Below, piece after piece: positions 33,422 through 44,935 of a stretch of 64,000 nt of DNA (the first letter of the stretch is position 1; each line of letters begins with the position of its first letter). Origin of the DNA: Sepioteuthis lessoniana (lineage: Eukaryota > Mollusca > Cephalopoda > Myopsida > Loliginidae). The stretch lies in contig OY757912.1 in the NCBI GenBank assembly GCA_963585895.1, positions 79,488,581 through 79,552,580 of the forward strand. Direction: 5' to 3'. Under the pieces are notes generated by a model. The model was not told the DNA's origin. It searched no databases and saw only the letters and a program-made list of their open reading frames with translations. Made by a program: the position numbers and the translations under genes.

Positions 33422-34204
33422 TCAGTGCTGTGTTTGTTTAACACTCAAAGCCCCCTTTGACCAGTGCACGGGTGCTGGATCGATCGACTGACACTCTTCA
33501 CATTCTCTGACGACAACTCTCACTGCGGCCTTAGAGACCCCAGGGGCAATTTGTTTGACAAAATAAAGTGTCCGGCACACACCAGGATGACCGCTTTGTC
33601 GGTAAACAACCTTGATCTGGTCAAGCCCAACTGAGCTCATGGACGCAGTGCAGGCAGGTTGCATAAGCCCAGTGTTCCTTTTAATGGCATCAAGCCACCT
33701 CTGAGGCACTCTAGTCAATCGATCTGCCTTATTTTGGCTAGATTTGACCAAGGACACATTCATCGACAGCGCGTATTCTTTCACCAGTTTTATTATGGTG
33801 TCAAGCCACTGTCGAATGAGCATCTCACTTGCGGCTTTGGTTCGTACCCTGGCTTTGCCGGTAAAGGTGTCCAAGATCCATTTATGGACACAGGCAGAAT
33901 CAGTGAACAAATGCAAGGTGGTCATCTTCCAGAGGATTGCCAAGTTTACTCCTTTAATAATGGCATCAAGTTCTGCAAGGTTAATGTGTTGGGAGTCCTT
34001 TGCTGGTCGTAACCAACAAGCATCCTCTACTACAGCCCCATCATATACAAGCGACACGCCGGTAGCGAGAGAGCTTGTGTCAACCCATACACTAAGGACT
34101 TGGCCGTCGACGCACCATCTGCCTCGCGCCGGGTCTTCCTTGCACACTCTAATGAGAACCTCTTTAATCATGGTGTTGAGAGGAGTGTCATCAATTTTGT
34201 CATC
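33422..34204 (-). pseudogene. RNase H and integrase zinc-binding part
   Basis: The frame 34171-33422 carries RNase H residues in the expected order: SVWVDTSSLATG (Asp), NLAELDAIIKG (Glu), LFTDSACVHKW (Asp), NKADRLTRV (Asp). After these comes an integrase N-terminal zinc-finger-like segment (SGHPGVCRT ... CEECQSIDP). It keeps one His and the CX2C pair; the first His position appears to be Tyr (VVYRQSGH). The segment ends at TGA 33424-33422, in frame with the integrase core that follows. Confidence 0.8.
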
Positions 34205-34939
34205 TCATCCAGTGGTGACGTCAGATGCTCTCCGCTTGATGAACGCCACAGCTACACGAAGCCAACCACCCACGGGAAGGTGCCCAACCAATTTGCCGCA
34301 TAGTGAAAATATGTTCCATTGCGTGACGACACAAGGCATGTCTGGGATTTTGTTGCCTCTTCTCCAATACAGAGAGTTATCCTCTCCCAAGACCTGTAAC
34401 CCAAGCACTCACGCACCATTCTATAGTCTCTCCGGCTCCTTGCTGAGTAGGCTGAAGCTGCAGAGATGCTCCTTCACACGTGCCGCAGGCACAATGCTCT
34501 TGTCCATGTACACATCATCAATATAGGCAGATGTTGCCCGCTGTATGCGCTTGTCCTTTGTCAAGATAGCATCAACAATTGTCTGCATGATGGATGGTAC
34601 CACATTGAGACCAAACCCCATGCGGGTCAAGCAATAACTTTGTCCCTTAAGCAGTACAGTTTGATAGGACCATAGTGATTGGTGCACATGCACTTGAAGG
34701 TATGCCTTGTGATGATCTAACACGGATACATTCGATCCTGCTTGCCGCCATTCTCTCAACTTTTCGGTGCATATGTCTGCACGAGCTGTAAATGGATCCA
34801 CATGATCATTCAACTCCCGATAGTTGAGAACCAGCCTTACCTTTTGTTTATTCTGCTGGATGACTACCATTAATGGGATCAGGCCCTTCGGGGGCCCCAA
34901 TTTATCTTCCGGGTAAGGAACTAACCACTCATTGTCAAT
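34205..34939 (-). pseudogene. reverse transcriptase part of gypsy-like element
   Basis: Same frame as gag. RT motifs in order: VRLVLNYRELND, NVSVLDHHKAYLQ (first Asp region), LTRMGFGLNVVPSIM, and YIDDVYMD (the YxDD catalytic pair, near 34520). Thumb/connection sequence follows (VLGLQVLGEDN, GKLVGHLPVGGWLRVA). Stops interrupt at 34423-34421 (TAG), 34411-34409 (TGA) and 34207-34205 (TGA). The polymerase motifs themselves are intact, so inactivation is by nonsense change, not by loss of catalytic residues. Confidence 0.83.
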
Positions 34940-36256
34940 TCAGTTTTGTAGCTCTTTATCGTACTCTGCACAAGCTCTTACAGGGATGGTGTACTCTGGT
35001 ACTCTGTTGTATAACTTTTCTGGTGGCTGATCACTGGACCACTTCCATGATACTGTCCAAGATTTGGTGCGTTGGTCGAACTCCGCGCAAAAGTCAGACT
35101 GTTCTAGCTCTATTGTCGCACCCAAAGTGTGAGCTGCCTCAGCAACATGTGCCTTGCCTCCTTCGTTGATGTGCACGCCGCCCAATTTCTTGATGACGTC
35201 CATTCCCAGAAGGAGGTTGAATCCCAATGGCTTGCTGTATACCACTAGTATGTTCATCTTTAAGGGACTTCTGTTAGTCACTGTCAAAGTTATGCTACCA
35301 ACACCATGGCTTAAAAGGCACATCCTGCTTGCTGTCAGAATTGCAGTACTTTTCCATACTTCGGGGCGACATAACATTCCACTCACAACGGATGAGGAGC
35401 AGCTGGAATCTACCAACGCTAACCGATCCATTCCATTGACATTCACCTTCATCACAGGAAGCACCACTTCTAGTTTATGTGGGGAGAGAGTAGTGCCGGC
35501 CTCTCGCCCCTTGCCTAATTTTCCTGGACACCTCGATGCGACATGTCCTTGTTGTTGGCACTGATAACAGCGTATCTCCGGGAGCGCTCTCCGTGATTTG
35601 CCCCCTGGCTGCCGACAGTCTCTGGCAAAGTGATTGGGACCTCCACACTTGTAGCACTGCACTGCGACTGCATTCTGCTTGTCGGGGGTTGAAGGTGGGG
35701 TCACAGGCACACAAGGAAGAACTCGGCGTCGCCTGGCCGCTGCAGCAACAGGCCCATCGACCTCTGTCTCTTCCGTCATAAGAGCTCGAGCCCTAGCAAG
35801 AATCTGTTCAAGGGTCATGTGTTCCATCCTTGGAGACCCACGCAATTGTCGTCTAAATGGACCGGGGAGTCCTGACACGAAAGCGCAACTGAGCCATCGG
35901 TCAGAGGTGTTTTCTTCGATCAGATGTGCTAGGTCACCAAAATATTCGTCCACAGTTTCCCCGAGGCGCAAACAGCGCGAGACAAATGTGTCAAATGCAA
36001 CAAAAGGGTCCGGCACAAAAGCCACAAGGAGGGCTTGTTTTACCTGCTGTAAATCCTCCCTTTGGTCATGGGTTAACCGTTGGTATACTGACAGAGCCCC
36101 GCCTCTCAGCCTGAGTGGTAGAATACATTCAACATTGTCAACACCACACATTTCGCACACCAGCTCCACTTATTCCAACCATTCTGACACCATGTGGTCG
36201 GATGAGATGCCATGAAATTCGGGAATCAGCCAAATGTCAAATGCTTTGCCTGCCAT
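34940..36256 (-). pseudogene. gag and protease part of gypsy-like element
   Basis: Gag packages retroelement RNA and protease processes the polyprotein. The frame starts at ATG 36256 (MAGKAFDIWLIPEF), is interrupted by TAA at 36172-36170 and then stays open to TGA at 34942-34940. The middle has a capsid-like segment (FVSRCLRLGETVDEYFGDL). Two zinc knuckles of perfect CX2CX4HX4C form follow: CYKCGGPNHFARDC and CYQCQQQGHVASRC. A protease-like segment LALVDSSCSSSVVSG comes next, where the usual DSG/DTG active-site triad reads DSS, so protease activity is doubtful. The frame continues without shift into the reverse transcriptase, so gag and pol were apparently one polyprotein. Confidence 0.82.
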
Positions 36257-36330
36257 TTGCGTCTGGTTACACGTACACCGAAATAGCTTGTTCAAAGTTT
36301 GGAGGTCTAGTCAAAGTGGAATCAACCTAT

Positions 36331-36601
36331 TGAGGGGTAGTCAAATTATTCAACATGCAAAATAAACTGATGGATGTTCACCAATCAGACATCAGCAAAA
36401 TACTGCCCTCTTCCACTTCAAACTTAGTCTCTTTTATATTCATCAAATCTCGCCACTTCACGGAGGTTTATCTCGTTCTCCTCCATAAAACAAGTCACAC
36501 CTCTTGCATCCTTTTCTTCTTCTGGTTTCCACGTGCCGGTAGCAGGGAGAGCACACCTTCTGTTTCTTTGAGGTAAGATTATTCGTGGCATTACTACTAC
36601 A
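36331..36601 (-). repeat. 5' LTR of the gypsy-like element
   Basis: Starts TGTAGTAGTAATGCCACGAA on the minus strand. A terminal CA at 36332-36331 (CTACCCCTCA) is the proposed end, giving about 271 bp. Contains GAATATAAAAGAG (near 36440), a possible TATA box. The inner edge is inferred, because no intact second LTR exists for comparison. Confidence 0.5.
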
Positions 36602-36915
36602 GGTGAGGCTTCAGTAATGCTGGAACTTTGGAAAACATGGAGTACCCCTTCATTGCCATCACTCCCAGGTCCTATCTGGCCCTGAGCAGTAGCACCTGAT
36701 CAGGTCCTAGATTTGTTTGACATTTAAACAGTTTACTTATCCTAAACTGAATTGTTTGAAATAGAACTGCTGTAACATTTAACTGTGTATATACAAATGA
36801 TTGATTTATCTACAAAATGTATTTAGAAATCACATATTTAATATATATGTATAAAAATGAATTTGGCTTTAAATAAGCTACAATGGTTGATATGCAATTA
36901 AACCAAACTAAACCT
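36602..36915 (+). repeat. R1 retroposon, 3' half (split by LTR element)
   Basis: Begins GGTGAGGCTTCAGTAATGCT and continues through body, internal units and tail (CAATGGTTGATATGCAATTA, AACCAAACTAAACC). Completes the R1 started at 32437. Confidence 0.88.
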
Positions 36916-36919
36916 ATCA

Positions 36920-37530
36920 AATAAAAAGTTTCTTTTGTGTAAAATTGTGCATGTAACAATTTATGGACAAGATAAAATGTAATGTATAAACCATGGGTCT
37001 GAATATGAAAGTTAATGAGAGATATTCAACATGTAGATCCTAGCTGTTTTCATTGAAACCGCTTGGCTAACTTTACTTGAAGTATGCAGAGTGGACACTC
37101 ATATCTGCGGTTTTTCCTTCCTCACATTTTCCATTCATCTTTTCTGCACTAAGACTTCTCCATAACAGCCTTGTTTAGTGTATGCTGGGATAGGCTGGCT
37201 CCTTTGTGGGGCTAGCCCTAAATAGGTGCCGACTTTTCGACATGTCTTCACATCATTGCAGTCAGTCTGGGACTCGCTTTCTTTTCCTGTTTTTTATTTC
37301 ATGTCCACTTTAACAACTTCCCATTTAAGTTTGTTTCAGCCAATCACTGCCCATCAGGTTATATTGCTGCTATTACTATGACTATTTTTAACTTGGGCAC
37401 CTACCTGCTGCTACTCTGGCCTGGATTTCAGGATTACCTTCCATTCATGTTCACTTTTCCCTTATTGTTTTTATAGTCTTTCTCTGTCTCTGTAACCCTT
37501 ATCATCATGCCTCTCTCTCTCTCTCATTCT
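36920..37530. other. unassigned, moderately complex DNA
   Basis: 37040-37460 is less AT-rich and has long partly open frames without a recognisable domain (for example around GGGGCTAGCCCTAAATAGG). It could be an old repeat. A CT-rich tract lies at 37508-37525. Confidence 0.35.
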
Positions 37531-37532
37531 CC

Positions 37533-37592
37533 TTAATATATAAACAAACAAGATTTGGTATTAAATAACCTATAATTGTTATAAAACACCTA
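37533..37592 (+). repeat. R1 tail fragment
   Basis: AACAAGATTTGGTATTAAAT and AACCTATAATTGTTATAAAA match the R1 3' end. Confidence 0.6.
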
Positions 37593-37834
37593 TCAAATAT
37601 CCTTCAAAATACTTCTCATGGTAAACTACAGATAGATATTATTCTTACTACCTTCAACTTGGTTCTTCAAGACTGGTTACATGTTCCCAAATGGTGATCA
37701 TGGAGTTTGGTTTTTGTAAACAAGAAATAATTATAACGATGTGGAGTGGGGGGGTCTGTGGTAGAACAGAAATATTCTTGTACTTGTCTTTAATTGGAAT
37801 CATTTTGAGATGAGGCTTCTCAATCTGAGAATTA

Positions 37835-37985
37835 ATTTCTATTTATTGCAGACTTTTTTGTCCTCATCTTGGTAGTTTTTGTGTTGTTTTTTCTTTCACT
37901 CTCGTTTTGGTCGAAACGTTGTGAAAGAAGAAACAACGCAAAAACTACCAAGATGAGGACAAAAAAGTCCGCAATAAATAGAAAT
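37835..37985. repeat. 65-bp-stem foldback (near-perfect hairpin)
   Basis: Arms 37835-37899 and 37921-37985 are inverted copies with three differences, all transitions. The 21-bp loop contains GGTCGAAACGTT. Transcribed from the plus strand, two of the three differences would be G-U pairs. It has no coding capacity. A recent MITE/foldback element or a hairpin RNA gene are both possible. Confidence 0.85.
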
Positions 37986-38204
37986 ATTCTTTAATTGCAT
38001 AATGCTGCCTAATATTCGCGTGTTCCATTTTCCTAATTGAATTTACTCAAACAAACTGGTAATAATCCAAGCTTACTTAGCTTTAGATGAATCCCTAGAG
38101 ACAAATAAAAATGAAATGTTTTTATATGTTCACGGTCAACATTTTATTGCTGTTTTCTTTTTAAAGTTTTATTATTATTAAACAAACCTTGTATTTATGT
38201 ATGT

Positions 38205-38500
38205 ATATACACATGGCATAATGGTTATCATCCCTTAGAAAATGAACTTAACAAGTTCAAATCCTGTTCAAGGCTGTTTATATTTCACTTAGTTCTAATG
38301 TCCTTGGCAGAGGCATGAATCCATAGCCTCCTGGTTATTGGTAAATGGTAGGGGCAGACAGTTTTTTAGCCTTGGTAAGGCAGCCTGTCTAGAAGTAAAC
38401 TCTGAATTCAAACCAACAATATTCTGCTTAGAATTGACCTTGTGTCGCACCTTACTCATGGTGGGTGGGGGCAGGTAAATGCATACATACCCTGTAATTT
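38205..38500 (+). repeat. R2 tRNA-derived SINE, near full length
   Basis: A-box-like TGGCATAATGGTTATC at 38214, B box CAAGTTCAAATCCTG at 38252-38266. The body has GGCAGAGGCATGAATCCATA and GGCAGCCTGTCTAG. Confidence 0.85.
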
Positions 38501-39111
38501 GGATTGATAAAAAATTACTTCATTTACATATCAAAAGTAGCTTTTTTGCTATCTGTGATACTGATCTTAGAAGTACATGCCTTTCAGTATCTTTTGACTT
38601 TGCTCCTAGGCATTTTTAACTTTCTTTAAGATTTGATTAGAAAATTGTGTATTCAACTGGATATGATTTGTCTTAACTATCAGGACGGTTTTTCTTTTCT
38701 TATACAAGGTAACTGAATGTTAGCTTCATAATACACTGTTCGACTAATGTGAAAAGGAGCTACATCTTTGTTTTTTCTTTAGCAACAACTTAAAACTTAA
38801 TGTTGTGTGTGTGAGATCATAATAAATTGTATGAATATACTGTGCTTTTTAGAAACAACTACATCAACCTTGAAACTAATTTTTATTATATTCAAATCAA
38901 ATTTTAATTCACATTTAAAATGCAAAACAAAACAGTTCAATTCTATAGTTTATTATATATACGCTGACAGAAAATAAAATTACAATACTCTGTATATGTT
39001 TCAATTTATTCAGGATTAAACATTCATGTAATGTAGCTTGATGAAAGTGATTGCATGTACAGGTTCCAAAATAAGGGATGTATCAATAGTTCTTGGATCC
39101 TCACATAGATA

Positions 39112-39612
39112 CTGTATATACCCAACTCCCCTGCTAAAGGCAGTTCATGACACAAAGTCAGTTTTTAAGTAGTATAAAGCTGGTTTGGATTTAGTGTTTT
39201 CCTTCTAGACTGGTTGCCTTACCAAGGCTAAAGAGCCCAGTTTGCTTTATTTCCATATAACATTACCTTAATATTTCACTAAAATGTTACCAATATATAC
39301 CTACAGTCAACATTGTACATTAGTTGGATAAAGCCAACATCTTACAAAGCCAGATTAATGGCGTATCCAATGTAGATCAACTATCTAAATATGATTTGTA
39401 TAACTAACACACACTATCAATCTACGGCAGATATTTTTGCATCATCCCTATGTCAGTAGGCTAAAGAACTCAGTCTATCCTGATATTTACTTTTAGCTGA
39501 AGGGAGAAGATATGGATTCGTGCTTTTTCCCAAGGGCATTAGCATGAAATGAAATGCAAACAGCCCCATCCAAAATTTGAACTCTGGTTGACAATTACTG
39601 TAAGTGACCCTT
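39112..39612 (-). repeat. two R2 pieces, minus strand
   Basis: 39112-39245 and 39463-39612 are both minus-strand R2. The first holds the 3' body and the second the 5' body up to the B-box region (TTTGAACTCTGG). About 215 bp of unrelated DNA lies between, with GCTAAAGA.C.CAGT present at both edges. Confidence 0.65.
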
Positions 39613-39614
39613 TG

Positions 39615-40025
39615 CACAGTCTTTTAGTATGTTTTAATTTTATTTTCAGTCAGTCTATAATAATAAATAGGGACTATTCCCCTCCCCCTTAATGTTTCCG
39701 TATGCATACTTATTGTGTAGGAGAGAGTAATCAAATTCCCTTAATTTTTTTTTTTCTTAGGATTCCATCCCAAGAACAATTAACCTTTTCCCTTTTGCTA
39801 ATTTCATGTTTTACCTGGGTAAATTTTTTAGTAGGAATCTTTTTATAGGGATATTGTATTTTTTGTGTGTGTTGGAAACATAGGTGGATGGTATGCCTGT
39901 GTTGTTGTTTTTATAATATAGTATGAATGAAGTTAGCTAGTATTAGCTCTTCAGACAAGCAGATATATCCCTTAGAAAATATCGGACATCATGCTCAATA
40001 GCAAATTTATTCTACATTTTGTGAT
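39615..40025. other. no gene recognised
   Basis: AT-rich DNA with poly-T near 39747. No motif was noted. Confidence 0.4.
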
Positions 40026-40029
40026 AAAT

Positions 40030-40350
40030 ATGCTTAGTGGACCCAGAGAAAAGTTTTAATAGTTAAAACATGTTTCTTATTGAAAAAAATGTTCCTCTCA
40101 TCAAGAGAGAAACATTTAACAAACTATCAGTTGAAAACCATGTTGCTGCAGGACTAAGTGTACAGAATTTAAATTTCCCAACTTCACAAGAAAAAAAATG
40201 AATGGTCTTAAAATAATTATTTAGATATAATGAAACATTATTTATTAGGTTTATTGATAGTACTTGAAGCTGGAGATGTAAAACATATTAGCTTAGTATT
40301 AAAAATCTACATAAAGATAAAAAATGTTTAAATTGATAAATCTCTTAATT
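40030..40350 (+). repeat. R6 repeat, copy 2
   Basis: Same order of motifs as 29830-30180 (GGACCCAGAGAAAAG, TGTTCCTCTCATC, GTTGCTGCAGGAC, ACTTGAAGCTGGAGATGTAA). Confidence 0.65.
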
Positions 40351-41740
40351 ATCCCTCCATTTAGATTTCAAAATCTTTCTCTAATATTTTCGAAATTTTT
40401 TACAGAAAAATCTTATTTTAATATAAAACATATATAAAATATATTGACTTCATGAGATCATATAAAAGATCATAATCGGTACATTTTTTCTTTTGCCATT
40501 ATATTACAAAAGGCACCCAAGTATACAAATATTTAAGTTGCATAGTAGGTCATATTCTTTCTTTTTAAATTGCACCTCTTCCTATCAATTTTTATATACA
40601 GAAAAAATTATTAGTCCAGAACTTTCAGGGTCATATGTACTTTTCTATAGTTGAAATTGAGGATTTGGAATTCTTAATTAGTGCTGTATTATTTTTATTT
40701 TTTTATTTTTTGTTGCTTTATCCTAAAATTAATTTTCATCAATTAAATTTTCCTTCATAATTTGATCTATTTGCTCATTTTAGTAAAACAACTCTGATTG
40801 TCTCTTTTCAAATAGTAAATAGTGATTTATTAAAGATAAATTGAAAAAAAGTCCTTTTGATAGTGAACAGTGATACATTATTTACAGCCTGTATGAAATA
40901 ATTTTTTCTCCTATTTTATACCTATAGGGAGTTGTTTTTGCTGTCTTCCACTGTTTAACAAATAAACCTTTTTAAGTTGTAACCTGGAACTGTACAAAGG
41001 AAAGACAAATACTCTTCTACCTTGATTTGTCACTAATTGGTTGAGGAGGGGGGCTATTAACTAAAATGAATGCAACTCAAGACACTCATAATCAACAAAA
41101 AAAATCTGTGCCAGAAAATACAAGGAGAAAATAGTTTTATTTATGAATGAATGGTAAAGTTTTTTTTATGTGTATTAGGAAGCCCTTGAGTGGGTTAAAG
41201 TTTTTTTTTGTGTGTTTGTTGTAATTTATTTGGAAGAGATTAGAGTTCTTATGGTTAAAGGTTGGCTCCAAGTTGTCTGCATATAAGTTTTTGGTTGGCT
41301 GAAAACAAGGAAGGTTTTGTATGTAGGTGAGCTGGTGTCTCGGCTATCAGTGATTTGAATGACATGAGCTCTAGTGAAGTTATTGACAAACCAATTTGGG
41401 CTCTATTTATGCCTATGACATGGACAAAAATGTATCCAAATCAGTCTTAGTTTTAGCGGGAATCATTCTGTTGGTTAAATTATACAATTTTCCAAGCTCA
41501 TCCAGAAAGGATGCATTTTGCCTCTTGCACACACACTTTCATCAAATGGCCTTTAGCCTGGAAAGCATTAATTTCCTGTAGACTCCCAAACATTCAATAA
41601 AAGAAAAAATAGTTTATAATAAAATAACAAATCAGTGATGTAACTAAAAATAAAAACAAAAAAACTGATAGTTGGGAGTTACAAAACTACCACTCTACTT
41701 TAAAACTAATATTTACTATCTCCTGTCAAGGTTGTAATTT
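40351..41740. other. AT-rich DNA, nothing recognised
   Basis: No named repeat or domain. The 61-residue frame at 41396-41581 is unsupported. Confidence 0.4.
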
Positions 41741-41744
41741 ACTA

Positions 41745-41870
41745 AGCATTTTGCTTAGATGTGGCACAAGGCCATATGAATGGGACACTCAATGAGACTC
41801 TAAATCAATCATGAAAATTTGCTAGTCTAACTTCCTAACAATATACCATCTGAGGAGCTCTTGGCTCCTG
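41745..41870 (-). repeat. R7 tRNA-like SINE fragment
   Basis: Resembles 25690-25802: GATGTGGCACAAGGCCATAT on the plus strand and CTAACTTCCTAACAATATAC. Confidence 0.45.
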
Positions 41871-41912
41871 TCAAGGTTGATAATGGGTGTAAAAGGTATT
41901 TACTATTACATG

Positions 41913-42353
41913 GGTTGTCCAGTTGGCTGGGGCTGTAGAATACACCAACTGCTTCTCTGCAGAGGGGTAACTCCCCCACCCCAACGAGTGTCCTGGTTGT
42001 GATCCTAAACAATCTAATAGTGAGGTTTCAGTAATGCTGGAGCTATGTGAGATGCTAAGTATCCCTTCATTGCCATTGCTCCCAGGTCCACTGTGGCCCG
42101 AAGTGGTAGCACCTGATAGAATAATAGAACTAAACTGTGCACATATGCTGAACTGAATTGCTTGAAATAGGATTGTTTTGACATTTAAACTGTGCACTTA
42201 TGCTAAACTGAATTGTTTGAAATAGAACTGTTTTTGGGGGTATTCTTATGCTAAACTTAATTATTTGAAATAGGACTGTTTATATGTATGAAAATGGATT
42301 TGGCATTAATAACCTACAATGGTTGCTATGCCATGAAACTAAACCAAACTCTT
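41913..42353 (+). repeat. R1 retroposon, full length
   Basis: Head GTCCAGTTGGCTGGGGCTGT, CTCTGCAGAGGGGTAACTCC, body, three internal units, tail CAATGGTTGCTATGCCATGA then AACTAAACCAAAC. Confidence 0.88.
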
Positions 42354-42925
42354 ACATGGGGGCTGTAAGATTGGAGATTAGTTTACCAAAATGTTTATCA
42401 ATTTTTATCAACCATCATGGTTTGCTAAGTATGAGACTCTTACCCCCCCCCCTGCAAAAAAAAAGATGGTGGGAAGTGGATTTGTACCTTTCCTAAAAGC
42501 ATCAGTGTGACGTGAATACAAGTTCAAATTTGGTTTGCCAATTTCTTTTTCTGTGTTTATAACTTGCACTTCCAAAATTCAAAGTAATAATAGGATAAAT
42601 TCTTTTAAAAAATACTTGTTGGATTTAACCCTGTTAACCTTATAGTTCATGTCCTTTTGGATACCATTTCACCAGAGAAAAAATCCAATACAAAAACACA
42701 TTCAAACTTCCCTCCTGGATGTGAACAGCTTTCCTAAAATCTATCCCATTATTTCATTTAAAAAAAAAAAAGAACTGGCTGTGATTAGTAACTATATAAA
42801 CCTTTTTATTATTAGGAGCTTGCGTGATCTCCATGAGACTGAAATATTGGGCTTAGTGTGTACAGTAAAAGATTTAGATTTATCCTTTAACCTGGAGCAC
42901 TTCTCATGTAGTGTGTCTTGGGCAA
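42354..42925. other. no gene recognised
   Basis: The 95-residue frame at 42649-42936 contains no recognisable domain and crosses a poly-A tract. Confidence 0.4.
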
Positions 42926-42927
42926 GA

Positions 42928-43160
42928 ATAGCCTAGCAGAGCTCATCCCTCTTGGTTTGAATTAAATTTTCCTCATAGACCAGTTAAAGAGCTCAGTCTG
43001 CCCTACTATTTACCCATTGCAAGAAAGAGAATAATTGGATTCATACCTTTTCCAAGAGTATTAGCACTATGTGAAATGCAAATAGCCTCATCTAACATTA
43101 GAATTCTGGTAATCAAGTGCACTTCTTACAATGATAACTGTTAGACCACAAGTGCTTCCA
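42928..43160 (-). repeat. R2 SINE, minus strand
   Basis: CAGTCTGCCCTACTATTTAC, GGATTCATACCTTTTCCAAG and TGCAAATAGCCTCATC, ending at AATGATAACTGTTAGACCAC, which corresponds to the head. Confidence 0.7.
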
Positions 43161-43973
43161 AAAGTAAAATTGGCCTCTTATGGTCTAAAGAATTGATATA
43201 GCAATACTGATTCTCAGAACAAAATTTTACAACCTGTTGTTTTATATTTTATTTTTTTCCTAACCAAAGAATATTCACAAATGCAAAGCAGATTTGATTA
43301 GTGTTTTATTGTGTGAAAATCTATTCTTTGACTGCTAAGAAAAAAAATCACCCACTTTTCTTTGAAAACAAATGATTTAGTTTAATATCCCAAGTCTTTA
43401 TTCTTGACAATTACTGTTATTGCTCTTTTATGAAGTTAAACATTGAAAAAAAAAATTCTTTCAACATGTGACAGTACAACCGCCTTTTCCAAACGCTGGA
43501 GTAATTCCACTTTCAATCCACTGACCATTCTGCTTGGTTTGTTATGTCATTGGATGGCATGATCAATCCACTCATCTGCCTATGTTGTTTTTGATCCAGA
43601 CAGCAGATCACTTGCTAATCTGAGTCACCAATTGATGAGTGAATGGATGAGAAAACACAAGAAAGTAGAAGAAAAAAAAGTAAAAAGAAAAAAATCAAAT
43701 GCTAACAAACAGAGCATGACACAGCTTTGTTACTGTAATAATATTTAGTTAGTCTTTAAAAATGGTACATACATTCACCCTTTCCAGAGAATGGTAGTGA
43801 TAAACAAAGACCTAATTTATTAATTAAGTCAGTCAATTTCTCAGCATTCGAAATCAGGCATAAGGCCTCTCAAAATTATTGTATAAGTTTAAGGCATTTC
43901 TCTTCTTGCTTTCTATAGTCTGGTATAGTCTCTTAGCCAGTTCATAGTGGTCTCTTGAGGCACGAAGCCCTTG

Positions 43974-43975
<2 letters not shown>
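43161..43975. other. no gene recognised
   Basis: AT-rich DNA without a named repeat. Confidence 0.4.

Positions 43976-43976
<1 letters not shown>

Positions 43977-44010
<34 letters not shown>
43977..44010. repeat. (TA)n microsatellite
   Basis: Pure TA run. Confidence 0.95.
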
Positions 44011-44012
<2 letters not shown>

Positions 44013-44636
44013 TCTCATCTGAGGGGTGGTGGTTGGTGAAGATATCGATAATATCAATTTTCTCATTTGGATTTCAATAATTAATTCTGCCCCTTCAACT
44101 TTCAGTGGTTGGTTTCCTCTCACCTCCACTCAAAGAGTCGGGTCTTTTTCTCTTCTACTGATGTCGGTAAATGTCGAATCATTACAGTTAACCAAAATTT
44201 TCCACACTTGAATGAAAAAAAAAAAAAGTTATTGAAAATTTTGTTTTCAGCTGACAGAACCTGACCTCAAGGGTCAATGAAATGATTTCCTTCAAAACTC
44301 TGTAGACAAAACAATCTTTCTGACTGCTTTTAGCCAGATAATATATTTTTCTACTTTTCCTCAGAAAAAAAGAAATACCATCTCAATTTGTTCTTTTTAA
44401 AATCTATTTCTGTTAATTTTCACTTTTGTAATTACAGACTTTATTCTTCTAAAATCCATTTCAGTCAATTATTTTTCTGGTTTATAAATTAATTCAGTTA
44501 GGTTATCTGCCATTGGGTTATAAAGAAGTTCCAAGACAACTGAAAAATATTGTTAGCTAGCACATAAAAAATAAGCTCAGATACTTTTTTACTGATCTAT
44601 TTCAGTTAATGTCTGGCATAAAAACCTTTACTCTGT

Positions 44637-44935
44637 AGCACAGTTGGCTGGGGCTGTAGATATGCTGACTGCATCTCTACAGATGGGTAAGACATCCCCT
44701 GCCAACCAGTGTCCTGAATATGACACTAAACTACCTGATGGTAAGGCTCCATTGCTGTATCTTTGGGGAGTTTGGAGTATTCCTTCACTGTCATTACTCC
44801 CAGGTCCACTCTGACCTGGGGTGGTAGTTTCTGTTAGGTTTCATCTATAGGTCAAATAGAAATAATCATTTACTCTACTTGAAACCATTTAACTGTAGGC
44901 AAACAAATGAATGATATTAAATTATCAGTATAACA
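44637..44935 (+). repeat. R1 retroposon, tail lost
   Basis: Head CAGTTGGCTGGGGCTGTAGA, GTGTCCTGAATATGACACTA, body ending GGTCAAATAGAAATAATC, one second-type unit. Confidence 0.85.

Larger units (their letters stand above)
32541..36601 (-). mobile_element. Ty3/gypsy-like LTR retrotransposon, degraded, nested in R1
   Basis: Minus-strand element of about 4.06 kb. Its 5' LTR begins TGTAGTAGTAATGC (36601 down to 36588). The same 14 bp begin the 3' LTR at 32560, right after a polypurine tract CAGGGGGGAG (32570 down to 32561). Only about 20 bp of the 3' LTR remain (through CTACAAA) before R1 sequence resumes. The inner 5' LTR edge may be the CA at 36332-36331, with gag beginning at 36256; a primer-binding site was not assigned. 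No target duplication remains. It is a dead copy, though the domain order gag-PR-RT-RNaseH-INT is complete. Confidence 0.85.

Noticed and set aside
33744..34526. Long plus-strand open frame (260 codons) over the retroelement
   Set aside because: It is the antisense shadow of the minus-strand RT/RNase H frame. It has no domain of its own, whereas the minus strand carries all catalytic motifs.
32627..36256. A TGA-recoding (selenocysteine or alternative code) gene
   Set aside because: TAA and TAG also interrupt the frame, and the element has lost most of its 3' LTR. Pseudogene decay explains it better.
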